Below are positions 1 to 8,503 of a stretch of 64,000 nucleotides of DNA, in pieces (positions within the stretch are counted from its first letter, which is position 1; each line of letters opens with the position of its first letter). The stretch is from Halovivax limisalsi (lineage in GTDB: Archaea > Halobacteriota > Halobacteria > Halobacteriales > Natrialbaceae), in contig NZ_CP095757.1 in NCBI RefSeq assembly GCF_023093535.1, positions 434,001 to 498,000 on the forward strand, written 5' to 3'. Position numbers and translations under genes: made by a program. The notes under the pieces were generated by a model. That model worked only from the letters and a program-made list of their open reading frames with translations. It had not been told where the DNA came from and searched no databases.

Positions 1-49
1 TGTGGCCTCGATAATACAGCTTCGGATCGCGGGCGAGCGGTCATGCGTA

Positions 50-60
50 CATTTACATAT
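50..60 (+). promoter_or_regulatory. TATA-like promoter element of the rdfA operon
   Basis: The AT-rich stretch CATTTACATAT stands out in GC-rich surroundings and lies about 30 bases before the ATG at 87. That spacing is what a haloarchaeal leaderless promoter would have, and it favours the ATG at 87 over an upstream ATG at 63 that overlaps the element. Confidence 0.55.
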
Positions 61-86
61 ATGTGGGGAGAGGGCCCGTACAACCA

Positions 87-812
87 ATGTCCGAATACGG
101 CTGCAAGGTGTGTCGCGTCCTCGATGCCCGAGGGATGGCGGACTACGAGTCCCAGCTGGTGGCCCACTGGAACGGCGAACGAGGCCAGCGCAAGGGATAC
201 CGCCAGCTCGCAGAGTGGCTCAACGTGACGATGCTCCGGCGCGAGATCGACCGGGCCGGGCTGTCGACGCTCGGCAACGAGGCGGAATCGAAGTACGAAC
301 GGCTCCAGTCGGATCCGACGATCGCGGAGGAGGTTCGAACGGCCCTCCGGACCGCCGGCGTGCCGATCGACGACGTCGAGTCGGACTTCGTCTCCTACGG
401 CGTCGTGCGGACCCACCTCGTCGACTGTCTGGGCGAAGAGTACACCGAAGAGTCGACCGACTGGGAGCCCGAGGCGATCGAGATCGCTCGCGAGCACGCG
501 ACGACGAAGATCACCGAAGCGGTCAGCTCGGCGACGTCGAAGGGCACGCTCGAGGCGGTCGGCGACGTGTCGGTCGACGTCTCCGTCGAACTCGAGTGCG
601 ACGAGACGCACGTGACGGTGCCGATCGATCGCGCCCTGCGACGCGGGTACGTGAGTAAACCGCGGGACGACGAGGAGACACAGGGGTCGAACGACACCGG
701 CGACGCTGGGACGGACGAGGAACGGACGGATAGCGACCGATCGGACGGCAACCGAACGGACGACATCGAGACGTCCGGCGAAGCGGGCGCACCAGCAGGT
801 GATCTCCGATGA
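87..812 (+). CDS. rdfA: Rod-determining factor RdfA-like protein
   Basis: A 241-residue protein that resembles the haloarchaeal RdfA family, which has been linked to rod-versus-disk cell shape. The N-terminus carries a CxxC pair (YGCKVC). It is followed by the family-like core with the repression-type phrases RQLAEWLN, NEAESKYERL and DFVSYGVVRTHL, and by a highly acidic D/T/E-rich tail of about 50 residues. The start was chosen at 87 because of the TATA-like element about 30 bases upstream. The stop overlaps the ATG of the next gene (ATGA), so the two are surely co-transcribed and translationally coupled. RdfA homologues often sit beside an archaea-specific SMC-like gene, as here. The molecular function is not established, and this copy may be a paralogue rather than the shape-determining one. 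Confidence 0.75.
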   Translation: MSEYGCKVCRVLDARGMADYESQLVAHWNGERGQRKGYRQLAEWLNVTMLRREIDRAGLSTLGNEAESKYERLQSDPTIAEEVRTALRTAGVPIDDVESDFVSYGVVRTHLVDCLGEEYTEESTDWEPEAIEIAREHATTKITEAVSSATSKGTLEAVGDVSVDVSVELECDETHVTVPIDRALRRGYVSKPRDDEETQGSNDTGDAGTDEERTDSDRSDGNRTDDIETSGEAGAPAGDLR

Positions 813-2638
813 GCGAGTTCCACATCTCGGTCGAGAACGTCGGCGGGATCGACAGCACGGAGATGACGTTCGCGGACGGCGTCACGCTGATTTCGGGTCG
901 AAACGCCTCGAACAAGACGTCGTTGTTACAGGCGCTACTGTTCGCGCTGGGGACCGACGACGTCCCGATCCGGACCGGCGCGGATTCGGCGACCGTCGAG
1001 CTGACGATCGACGGCCGGACTATCCGCCGGACGGCGTCCCGATCGGGGGCCGGCGTCTCCGTCTCGGGGACGCCGCTCGTCGAGGATGATTCGACGCGCT
1101 TCGCCCGCTTCGCGGGCCTCCTCGAGGAGAACGCGCTCCGCACGGCCGTGCAGACGAACGGGGACTTCGAAACCCTCCTGAAGGAGCCGATGGACATCGA
1201 CGAGCTGGAACGAGAACGGGCCGCGAAACTCGAGCGAAAATCGGAGCTGCAGGCCCAGCTCGACGACGGCGCTGACCTCGAATCCAGGCTCTCGACCGTC
1301 GAGTCGACGCTCGAGGACCGACGGGCGGAGGCTGACGAGCTCTCGGAGACGCTCGACTCGCTGTACGACGAACTCCCGGAGGGTGACGACGAACTCGAAT
1401 CGGTCCGCGAGGAGCGGACGAACCTCGTGTCCCGGCGGGAACGCCTGACCGCCCAGATCGGCGATATCGAGGACGCGATCGACCGTCTGGACGAGAAACT
1501 CGAGGAGCTGACGGACGAGCGGTCGACCCTCGAAGACGAGGCGGCGTCGACCGATCTCGAATCGCTACGCGCGCAGCGTCGCGAACTCCGGGATCAGGTC
1601 GCCGACGTCGACGAGCGCATCGACGTCCTGCAGTCGGTGCTGACGACCAATCGGGAGATGCTCGATTTCGACGTCCGATCGGTCGTCGAGTACGAGTCGG
1701 GGATCGACGAGGACGCCGTCGAGTGCTGGACCTGCGGACAGATGGCGCCGATCTCGGCGTTCGAGGAGACGGTCGAGGAGTTGACGTCGCTCATCGAGGC
1801 GGAGAAGGCGAAACGTCGAGAGTTCGACCCGGAACTGGACGAACTCTCGGAGGCGATCGAGGAACGCGAGCGGACGTCCCAACGGCTCTCACGACTCGAC
1901 GAGCGCATCGAGTCCGCGAAAGCGAAACGCGAGTCTCACCGGGAGTCGATCGCCGACAAGCGCGAGGAGGTGTCCTCGATCGAGGCCGAACTCGAGTCGA
2001 TCGACGAAGACCTCGAGCGGGCGAAGGACGAGCGGGTGGACGACCACGCCGAGATCAGCGAACGGATCGAGGAGACCCGGATCGACCTCGAGGCCAAACG
2101 CCGGGAGATTACCCGCCTCGAAGACGAGCGCGCGGACCTGGAGGACGAGATCGAGCGGCGCGACCGGCTCGAATCGGAACTCGAGACGGTGACGGCCGAG
2201 GCGCGCGAACTCGGAGACCGCATCGAGAACTTAGAGAGCGACCTCCGCGACCGGTTCAAAGACGCCATGGACGAGCTGATCGACGCCCTCGGGTTCGACG
2301 ATATCGACCGCATGTGGCTCGACGGCAACTTCGATCTCGTCATCGCCAGGGAGATCGACGGCGCCGTCCGGGAGGATTCCATCGAGAACCTCGCCGAGAG
2401 CGAGCGCAGCATGATCGGGCTCGTCCTCGGCCTCGCGGGCTACATCGCCTACGACGTCGACGAGATCGCGCCGGTGCTGGTGCTCGACTCGCTCGGGGCG
2501 TTCGACGCCGAGCGGACCGGCAAGCTGGTCGACTACTTCGGCGAGTACACCGACTACCTCGTCGCCGCCGTCCACCCTGAGCAGACGGACCACGAGAGCA
2601 TCGATCAGCGGACTGCGACCGCACCCGGGCAGCCGTAG
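809..2638 (+). CDS. Archaea-specific SMC-related ATPase
   Basis: A 609-residue SMC/Rad50-like coiled-coil ATPase. The N-terminal Walker A is GRNASNKTS (about residues 30-38). Two long, charged heptad-rich arms flank a central CWTCG zinc-hook-like motif (cysteines 306 and 309). The C-terminal lobe has a signature-like stretch NLAESERSM (about 530) and a Walker B ending VLVLDSLGAFD (about 556). The usual Walker B glutamate (DE) is replaced by serine (DS), as in this family. The size is smaller than Rad50. The family is thought to act on chromosomes, but its target is unknown. The gene is translationally coupled to the RdfA-like gene, which suggests a joint function. Confidence 0.85.
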   Translation: MSEFHISVENVGGIDSTEMTFADGVTLISGRNASNKTSLLQALLFALGTDDVPIRTGADSATVELTIDGRTIRRTASRSGAGVSVSGTPLVEDDSTRFARFAGLLEENALRTAVQTNGDFETLLKEPMDIDELERERAAKLERKSELQAQLDDGADLESRLSTVESTLEDRRAEADELSETLDSLYDELPEGDDELESVREERTNLVSRRERLTAQIGDIEDAIDRLDEKLEELTDERSTLEDEAASTDLESLRAQRRELRDQVADVDERIDVLQSVLTTNREMLDFDVRSVVEYESGIDEDAVECWTCGQMAPISAFEETVEELTSLIEAEKAKRREFDPELDELSEAIEERERTSQRLSRLDERIESAKAKRESHRESIADKREEVSSIEAELESIDEDLERAKDERVDDHAEISERIEETRIDLEAKRREITRLEDERADLEDEIERRDRLESELETVTAEARELGDRIENLESDLRDRFKDAMDELIDALGFDDIDRMWLDGNFDLVIAREIDGAVREDSIENLAESERSMIGLVLGLAGYIAYDVDEIAPVLVLDSLGAFDAERTGKLVDYFGEYTDYLVAAVHPEQTDHESIDQRTATAPGQP

Positions 2639-2782
2639 CCCGCGCTCGAACCGGCGGGCCCTGCCCCGATCGTCTCGGACCGAGTGTTCGAACCGTGACT
2701 GAGCCGGTCGCGATCGCCGTACGGCGCGGCGAGCGTGGACTCGGGAAGACTTAACATCCCTCGTCGAGTGCTCCCGGATATC

Positions 2783-3256
2783 ATGCGCGAGCGAGAACCG
2801 ACTGCCGAGCAGTGGTACTTCGAAGATATCGAGATCGGCGAGAGTTTCGACATCCCGTCGAAGACGATGACGGATACGCACTTCGTCCTGTTTTCCGGAC
2901 TGACGGGCGATCACCACCCGATCCACATGGACGAACACTACGCGGCGGAGGAGACCGACTTCGAGAGTCGGGTGGCCCACGGGACGATGATCTCGATGTT
3001 CACCGTGACCGGCGCCTCCTCGCTCTCGGAGCACTTACACGAGTCCTCGATCGCGTTCCTCGAGCACACGAACCGGTTCGTGGCGCCCGTCTTCGAGGGC
3101 GATACGATCTACCCGACGCTGACCGTCGCCGACACGGAGGACAAAGGCGAGAAGGGACTCGTCGTCCTCGAATCGGAGGTCTTCAATCAGGACGACGAAC
3201 TGGTTCTGGAGGGGGAACTGAAACTGCTCGTCAAGGCCCGCGAGGGGGACGAGTAA
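2783..3256 (+). CDS. MaoC-family (hot-dog fold) acyl-CoA hydratase
   Basis: A 157-residue single hot-dog protein of the MaoC/R-hydratase family, predicted to hydrate 2-enoyl-CoA. The catalytic Asp/His signature is visible in the segment FSGLTGDHHPIHMD (about residues 33-46), followed by the typical VAHGTMI. The ATG at 2783 is preceded by a TATA-like CTTAACAT about 30 bases upstream; a longer reading from 2735 adds an unconserved leader. It is the first gene of a three-gene run with a thiolase and a DUF35 protein (gaps of 9 and -1 bases), which suggests acyl-CoA chain processing. The exact substrate cannot be read from the sequence. Confidence 0.85.
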   Translation: MREREPTAEQWYFEDIEIGESFDIPSKTMTDTHFVLFSGLTGDHHPIHMDEHYAAEETDFESRVAHGTMISMFTVTGASSLSEHLHESSIAFLEHTNRFVAPVFEGDTIYPTLTVADTEDKGEKGLVVLESEVFNQDDELVLEGELKLLVKAREGDE

Positions 3257-3265
3257 CCCGTTTCG

Positions 3266-4447
3266 ATGTCGACAGCCACGATCGCGGGCGTCTACGAACA
3301 CCCGACGCGGGAAGCGCCCGACAAGTCGACCATGGAGCTCCACGCGGACGTCGCGGCCGGGGCGCTGTCGGACGCGGGCCTCTCGCCGGAGGACGTCGAC
3401 GGCTACTGTACGGCCGGCGTGCCGGAGTACACGTTCGCCCTCCAGCCCCACGTCATGGCGGATTATCTCGGGCTCGACGTCGGCTGGACCAACTCGACCG
3501 ACGTCGGCGGGTCTTCGTACCTCTCGCACGTCGGGCACGCGGCGACCGCCATCCGGACCGGGGACTGCGACGTCTGCCTGATCACGATGGCCGGACGGCC
3601 CCGCTCGCGAGAACAGGCCGCCGGGACCGGCGTCCGATCGTTGCGAACGATGCAACACAGTTTCGAGCGGATCTACGGCCTGACCCCGGTCACGGCCTAC
3701 GCGATGGCCGCCCGCCGCCACATGCACGAGTACGGCACGACGAAGGAGCAGCTCGCGGCGATCCGCGTCGCCGCCGCGAGTCACGCCCAGCACAACGAGC
3801 ACGCGATGTATCGCGACCCGGTCACGGTCGAGGACGTCACCTCCTCCCCCACCGTCGCGGATCCCCTCTCCCTGCTCGATTGTTGCGTCATCTCCGACGG
3901 CGGCGGTGCCGTCGTCCTGGCCGCAGAATCGGCGATCGAGGATCACGACCTCGACGTCCCGCCGGTGCAGGTGCTCGGCCACGGCGAGACGGTCAGTCAC
4001 CACGAGGGCGGCCGGATCGACCTGACCGAGACGGGTGCTTCGCGGTCTGGACCGGCGGCATTTGACGAGGCCGGGCTCGGCCCGGACGACGTCGACTACG
4101 CGGGCATCTACGACTCGTTCACGATCACCGTCCTCGAGACCCTCGAGGACCTCGGCTTCTGCGAGAAGGGAGCCGGAGGCGAGTTCGTCGAGGGCGGAAC
4201 GCTGCAGGCGCCCGACGGCGACCTCCCGTTCAACACGGCCGGCGGCAGCCTCTGTTCGAACCATCCGGGCAACCGCGGCAGCATGCCGAAACTCGTCGAG
4301 GCCGTGCGACAGCTCCGGGGCGACGCCGCGCCGCCGGTCCAGGTCGACGCGGACGTGGCGCTGGTCCACGGCACGGGCGGCGTCATCGGCACCCGCCACA
4401 GCGCGGTCACCGTCCTCCTCGGTACGCCAGATGGAGGGGTCCGCTAA
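3266..4447 (+). CDS. SCP2-type thiolase-fold protein
   Basis: A 393-residue protein of the thiolase superfamily, close to the archaeal/bacterial SCP-x thiolase-like group that pairs with DUF35 proteins. The N-terminal and C-terminal thiolase halves are both complete. Near residue 85 the usual nucleophilic cysteine position reads DVGGSSYLSHVGHA, so serine replaces cysteine. The C-terminal segment with NTAGGSLCSNHPGNRG supplies the conserved His region. Without the cysteine, ordinary claisen/thiolytic chemistry by the standard mechanism is doubtful; an acyl-CoA lyase, aldolase-partner or carrier role is possible. It overlaps the next gene by one base (TAATG), so it probably forms a complex with the DUF35 protein. 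Confidence 0.85.
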   Translation: MSTATIAGVYEHPTREAPDKSTMELHADVAAGALSDAGLSPEDVDGYCTAGVPEYTFALQPHVMADYLGLDVGWTNSTDVGGSSYLSHVGHAATAIRTGDCDVCLITMAGRPRSREQAAGTGVRSLRTMQHSFERIYGLTPVTAYAMAARRHMHEYGTTKEQLAAIRVAAASHAQHNEHAMYRDPVTVEDVTSSPTVADPLSLLDCCVISDGGGAVVLAAESAIEDHDLDVPPVQVLGHGETVSHHEGGRIDLTETGASRSGPAAFDEAGLGPDDVDYAGIYDSFTITVLETLEDLGFCEKGAGGEFVEGGTLQAPDGDLPFNTAGGSLCSNHPGNRGSMPKLVEAVRQLRGDAAPPVQVDADVALVHGTGGVIGTRHSAVTVLLGTPDGGVR

Positions 4448-4899
4448 TGAGTGATCCACCCGACGACGCCGAATCGGACGCGACCGACCGCTGGGAACCG
4501 CGCCCGACCCCGGACGTCACGCCGGAGACGACGCGGTACTGGGAGGGCGCCGCGACCGACGAGCTTCGACTCGGTCACTGTCCCGACTGCGGGCTCACGT
4601 TCTTCTATCCGCGTGCCCGGTGTCCCGACTGCCTGTCGCCGGCGGAGACCACCGTCGCGGACGGGACGGGAACCATCTACTCGTACTCGGTGACCGAGCG
4701 CGTCGACGGCTGGCCGGACGATCAGCTGCCTCTGATCGTCGCCTACGTCGAACTGACCGAAGGGCCCCGTATCGTGACGAACGTCGTCGACTGCGAGCCC
4801 GCTGACGTCGACATCGGCCGCGACGCGACGGTCGCGTTCGTCCCGACGGACGAGGACGGCGTCTCGGTTCCGGTCTTCCGGCTGGCCGAAGGGGCCTGA
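4447..4899 (+). CDS. DUF35 OB-fold protein with zinc ribbon
   Basis: A 150-residue acyl-CoA-associated OB-fold protein. A rubredoxin-like zinc ribbon is formed by HCPDCG and RCPDCL (about residues 41-61), followed by the OB-fold segment beginning GTIYSYSVTERV. DUF35 proteins form complexes with thiolase-fold enzymes and supply or channel CoA intermediates. The start overlaps the stop of the thiolase gene by one base, which is the classical arrangement of these partners. It is the last gene of the 2783-4899 run. Confidence 0.88.
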   Translation: MSDPPDDAESDATDRWEPRPTPDVTPETTRYWEGAATDELRLGHCPDCGLTFFYPRARCPDCLSPAETTVADGTGTIYSYSVTERVDGWPDDQLPLIVAYVELTEGPRIVTNVVDCEPADVDIGRDATVAFVPTDEDGVSVPVFRLAEGA

Positions 4900-5117
4900 C
4901 GGGGCGATAGCAGGATATCCCGTCCGGATTGCCGACCAGCCCGGCGGGGACGACACGGTACGGAACACAGTCGCTTCTGACGTTCGACCGATCGATCGCC
5001 GCGTTCGTCACACCACGCCGCGATCATGCACGAACCTCTAGACGCCGACCAGTAGAACCGTTAGGGAACCGGAGAAACGAGTGCGCTCGATCAGCGGGTG
5101 CTGGGACTGGCCGTCGA

Positions 5118-5651
5118 TCACTCGTCCGCCCAGTCGAGTCCAGCGTCGGCCGCCGTCTCGCGCGTTTGCATGACGCCGTCCTCGACCTCGTACGGCGAGA
5201 TCAGCTCGATGAGCGTTCCGTGGGTGGATTTCGGGTGGAGGTAGGTGTAGACGTTGTCCCGTTCGGCCGACGGATCCGAGCGCCACGGTTCGTCGCCGAC
5301 GGTGGCGAAGCCGAGGTCCGAGAGCGTTTCGAAGAACTGGCCGAACTCGCTCTTCGGTTCGACCCAGAAACTGATGTGGTGGATCCCCTCGCCGTTCGCC
5401 TCCAGATACGACCCGATCGCACCCTCGCCGACGGTCCCCGGCTGCATCAGCTCGAGCATGACGTCGTTGCCGGCACCCAGATACGCAAAGCGGATTTCCT
5501 CGACGACGTTTCCGTCGTCGTCGTACTCCTTGCCGGGGTCGATCCGGTGCACTTCCGCGTCCTCGCCGAGGAGGGCTTCGAAGGTCTCCACGGCTTCGTC
5601 GAGATCTTCGACGGCGATACCGACGTGGTCGAGTCCGGCGACTTGTGCCAT
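5118..5651 (-). CDS. VOC/glyoxalase-family protein, methylmalonyl-CoA epimerase-like
   Basis: A 177-residue vicinal-oxygen-chelate protein made of two beta-alpha-beta-beta-beta modules. Metal-ligand positions are visible: DHVGIAV at the N-terminus, MLELMQP in the middle, HHISFW at the start of module two and LIELISPY near the end. The first module has a short insertion (PGKEYDDDGN), and the protein is longer than typical methylmalonyl-CoA epimerases (about 130 residues), so the epimerase label is only the nearest guess. A TATA-like TATTTGTG lies about 28 bases upstream of the ATG. It is convergent with the acyl-CoA operon, which fits CoA-ester metabolism. Confidence 0.7.
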   Translation of the reverse strand: MAQVAGLDHVGIAVEDLDEAVETFEALLGEDAEVHRIDPGKEYDDDGNVVEEIRFAYLGAGNDVMLELMQPGTVGEGAIGSYLEANGEGIHHISFWVEPKSEFGQFFETLSDLGFATVGDEPWRSDPSAERDNVYTYLHPKSTHGTLIELISPYEVEDGVMQTRETAADAGLDWADE

Positions 5652-5880
5652 AACAGACGATCGGTCGGTGCGTGTGCACAAATACCTACTGACACCGGCG
5701 TCACTGTCCCGCTCGCACCGATAGGACCCGGATCGGATCGCACCAGCGGGCATCCGACGCACGCTTGCGCCTCGACGCATCAGCCTCGACCAGCAGCCGA
5801 CGGGGCACTGCGAGGTGACGGTTCGAGAGCAGATGGCCGTATGCACAACTGTTATGTAGAAATTGCCGGTACGCTCTATC

Positions 5881-6879
5881 GTGACACTACCGAGCACGGT
5901 CGGGATCGCCGAGCAAGGGACGGAAACGCACACCACGGACCAGCAGGTCGAGATCGCCCGGTGGGCGGCTGACGCCGGGTTCGATTTCCTCCTCGTGCCG
6001 GAGACGTGGGGTCGGGACGCCTTCACCCGAGCTGGGTACATCGCCGCCAGGACCGACATCGCGATCGGGACCGGGCTCGTCCCGGTCCACTCGCGATCGC
6101 CGGCGCTGCTCGCCCAGTCGATCGCCACCGTCGCGGAACTCGCGGACGGAGCCCTGCTGGGGCTCGGACTGTCGTCGGACAACGTCGTCGAGCAATGGCA
6201 CGGCGTCGCGTTCGAACCCGCCCTCCGTCGACAGCGCGAGACGATCGAAATCGTGCGACAGGCGCTGTCGGGGGAGCCCCTCGAGTACGACGGGACCGTC
6301 TTCGACGTCGAACACTTCCGCATGCGGTTCGAGCCGGACCCGGATATCCCGATCTGCGTCGGCGCCCAGGGGCCGAAGAACTGCGAGCTGACGGGCGGCT
6401 TCGCCGATCAGTGGTGGCCCAATCGGATCCCGCTCTCCTCACTCGATTCGCTCCGCGAGCACGTCGATACCGGCGCGTCGAAGCAGGGTCGGGATCCCGC
6501 CGACGTCGACACGGTCCCGTTCGTGACCACGTGCGTGCTCGACGACGGCGACCGGGCGCGAGCGTGTGCGGCCGCCGAGATCGCCCACTACATCGGGGCG
6601 ATGGGGGAGTACACGAAAAACGCGCTGGAGAAGTGCGGGTACGGCGAGGTCGCGCGGACGGTCGACGAGCGCTGGCAGCGGGGCGAGCGAGACGGGGCGA
6701 TCGACGCGGTGTCGGCCGACGTCCTCGACGAGATTACGATCAGCGGGACGCCCGAGCAGGCGCGCGAAACCCTCGACCGATACGGGTCAGAGTGTGATGG
6801 CGCCGTCCTCTTGCCGTCGAAGGACGCCTCGCTCGCCGAGGTCGAGGAAACGATCGATCACGTCGGCGACTGGCTGTGA
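5881..6879 (+). CDS. LLM-class F420-dependent oxidoreductase
   Basis: A 332-residue TIM-barrel protein of the luciferase-like monooxygenase family that uses reduced/oxidised F420. The typical order is present: AADAGFDFLLVPETWG, the IAIGTGLVPVHSRSP strand, LGLSSDNVVE and PICVGAQGPK. It resembles a haloarchaea-restricted LLM subfamily (NP1902A-like). The GTG at 5881 was chosen because a TATA-like TTATGTA lies about 28 bases upstream; an upstream TTG at 5863 would fall inside the promoter. The substrate is unknown. It is followed after 63 bases by a MaoC-like gene with its own TATA-like element. Confidence 0.8.
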   Translation: MTLPSTVGIAEQGTETHTTDQQVEIARWAADAGFDFLLVPETWGRDAFTRAGYIAARTDIAIGTGLVPVHSRSPALLAQSIATVAELADGALLGLGLSSDNVVEQWHGVAFEPALRRQRETIEIVRQALSGEPLEYDGTVFDVEHFRMRFEPDPDIPICVGAQGPKNCELTGGFADQWWPNRIPLSSLDSLREHVDTGASKQGRDPADVDTVPFVTTCVLDDGDRARACAAAEIAHYIGAMGEYTKNALEKCGYGEVARTVDERWQRGERDGAIDAVSADVLDEITISGTPEQARETLDRYGSECDGAVLLPSKDASLAEVEETIDHVGDWL

Positions 6880-6942
6880 CCACCAGGGTCACCGCCGCGA
6901 CGGTCGCTCGTGTTTATGTTCGGGTGTCGTGTACGCCGCCCC

Positions 6943-7386
6943 GTGACGTATTTCGAAGAATACGACGTCGGGATGACGTATCGAACGAACGGCCGGACGA
7001 TAACCGAGTCGGCGATCGAATCGTTCGTCGAACTCTGCGGCCTGTACGAGCCGATGTTCACCGACATCGAGCACGTCAGGGAGCACACCCCCTACGACGA
7101 ACGCTTCGCGCCCGGCGAGTTGGTAACCGACTTCGCGCTCGGAAACGTAATTCGGTCCGGATTCATCGAAGAGGCGATGACGATGCTCGAGTTGCACACC
7201 ACGTTCGAGAAACCTGTCTTCGCCGGAGACACGATATCCGTCGAGATCACCGTCCGCGACACGACGGAACGGAGCGATCCCGAGAGCGGGATCGTCACGT
7301 TCGAGTACGACATTCGGAACCAGGACGACGAAACGGTCGCCACGACGACGGAGACGGTGATGATTCGCCGCCGGCCGGCGGAGTGA
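6943..7386 (+). CDS. MaoC-like hot-dog domain protein
   Basis: A 147-residue second MaoC/hot-dog protein. It has the N-terminal FEEYDVGMTY entry and the active-site region ESFVELCGLYEPMFTD, in which the classical N/D-x-x-H-P is degenerate, then APGELVTDFALGNVI and VFAGDTISVEITV. The GTG at 6943 was chosen because TTTATG at 6913-6918 lies about 27 bases before it; the longer reading from 6910 would translate through the promoter. It may hydrate or hydrolyse an acyl-CoA. The altered catalytic segment makes the activity uncertain. Confidence 0.7.
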   Translation: MTYFEEYDVGMTYRTNGRTITESAIESFVELCGLYEPMFTDIEHVREHTPYDERFAPGELVTDFALGNVIRSGFIEEAMTMLELHTTFEKPVFAGDTISVEITVRDTTERSDPESGIVTFEYDIRNQDDETVATTTETVMIRRRPAE

Positions 7387-7644
7387 ACTGCGATCGGACA
7401 CCGTCGCAGTGATCGGTCGAACCGAACGCGCGAGCCGTCCGATCGACGACCTGGTGGTCAGTGTTCCGAATCGATTCGTGGTACGGGGTGCCGCCCGGCG
7501 AGTGTACTCGCCCACGAGTGGGCCGAACGGAGACAAAATTATAAGCAATAGAGTGTCTCGATCGGTATGTAACGCCCACGGGAACGGTGCCCGGCCACGG
7601 CGATGACGGTCGACCGGCTGTAGTGGTGGTCGCAGCGACACCGC

Positions 7645-8136
7645 TTACTCGGCCGCCGCATCCCAGAACTGGGCCCGCGCATCGACCGTCTCTTTATTTG
7701 CCGGCGGTCGTCGCGGTTCGAGGCCGGCCTCACGCAACAATCGCTGGACGTGTCGCCGGCTGTACTCGACGTCGAGTTCTTCCCGGAGGAACCGACCGGC
7801 GAGTTCGGTGGACCACCTGTCCGCGTCGTACCCACACTCCGTCGGCGCCTGCCTGACGGCCCGCTCGAACCGCTCGCGCTCGTCCGCCGCCAGTTTGGGT
7901 GGTCGCCCGGGCCGTTCGTCGTCCGTGATCGCCTCCGCGATCGGGCGCGCTTCGAGCCGGTCGAGCCAGTCGTAGATCGTTCGCTCGCGCATGTCGAACC
8001 ACTCGGCGATCATCGGGACCGACGGTCCGCGCTTGTACAGGATCGCGACCATCAGCCGCATCGTCTCCCGTTTACCCTCGGCCGATTCGAGCGCGGCCAG
8101 GAGTTCGTCGGCCGAAATAGCCTCGATTTTTGCCAT
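7645..8136 (-). CDS. Stand-alone IS630-type helix-turn-helix protein (transposase N-terminal domain)
   Basis: A 163-residue protein that matches only the DNA-binding N-terminal half of IS630-family transposases of haloarchaea. It has a first HTH (about residues 33-60, with WFDMRERTIYDWLDRLE), the basic linker RPGRPPKL and a second winged HTH (about 100-145, FLREELDVEYSRRHVQRLL). The DDE catalytic domain is missing: the frame stops after FWDAAAE, and I see no DDE remnant downstream. An intact TATA-like element (ATATTTATT, about 28 bases upstream of the ATG) and an undamaged frame suggest that it is expressed rather than a decaying fragment. It could be a domesticated DNA-binding protein or an inhibitor of related transposition. 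Confidence 0.7.
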   Translation of the reverse strand: MAKIEAISADELLAALESAEGKRETMRLMVAILYKRGPSVPMIAEWFDMRERTIYDWLDRLEARPIAEAITDDERPGRPPKLAADERERFERAVRQAPTECGYDADRWSTELAGRFLREELDVEYSRRHVQRLLREAGLEPRRPPANKETVDARAQFWDAAAE

Positions 8137-8503
8137 GCGCGATTAACTGGTCTGCAGTCAAATAAATATTGTAGTTACTTGTGTCTCTAATTTACTCTCG
8201 AACTGCCGCGGTCGGCACGCGCTGGCACGATGGCCCGGATCAGGATCGGAGCGGGCACGCCCGGTCCCGGGCCGCCTCGTCCGACGCTTCGGTCGCCGCG
8301 AGCGGTTCGGATCCACCGTTTCCACTCGGGTTCGATCGCTCACCGCTCGCGCAAGAATCAGTCTGGCGAGCGCGAAGCTCTCGCTGACCGTTCTCTCGCT
8401 CCGCTCGGCAGGAGACCAAAAAGGCCTCGCTGTTCACGGGTCGTTCCGCCCCGCTCGCGTCCGAGACTTCGCGTTCGCTCAATCCTCGCTTCCGCTCGGC
8501 GTA
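8137..8503. other. Intergenic region with promoter and ileS-end duplicate
   Basis: The 367-base gap holds the promoter of the HTH gene on its left edge. At 8280-8313 there is an imperfect copy of the 3' end of ileS. Between the copy and ileS lies low-complexity sequence rich in CTCGCTCCGCTCGG-like words. I see no supported gene. Confidence 0.6.
8280..8313. repeat. Degenerate copy of the ileS 3' end (copy A)
   Basis: The 34 bases match 8508-8540 with two substitutions and one inserted base. Read on the minus strand they encode EPLAATEASD, almost the same as the C-terminal EPLAAAEASD of IleS. It lies about 195 bases downstream of the ileS stop. Confidence 0.7.

Noticed and set aside
2-658. An open frame from the left window edge
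   Set aside because: Overlaps the RdfA-like gene in another frame and is Arg-rich as shadows are; the TATA-like element and family motifs support the frame from 87.
7400-8300. A complete insertion sequence around the IS630-type HTH gene
   Set aside because: No DDE domain, no terminal inverted repeats and no target duplication flanking the gene were seen.
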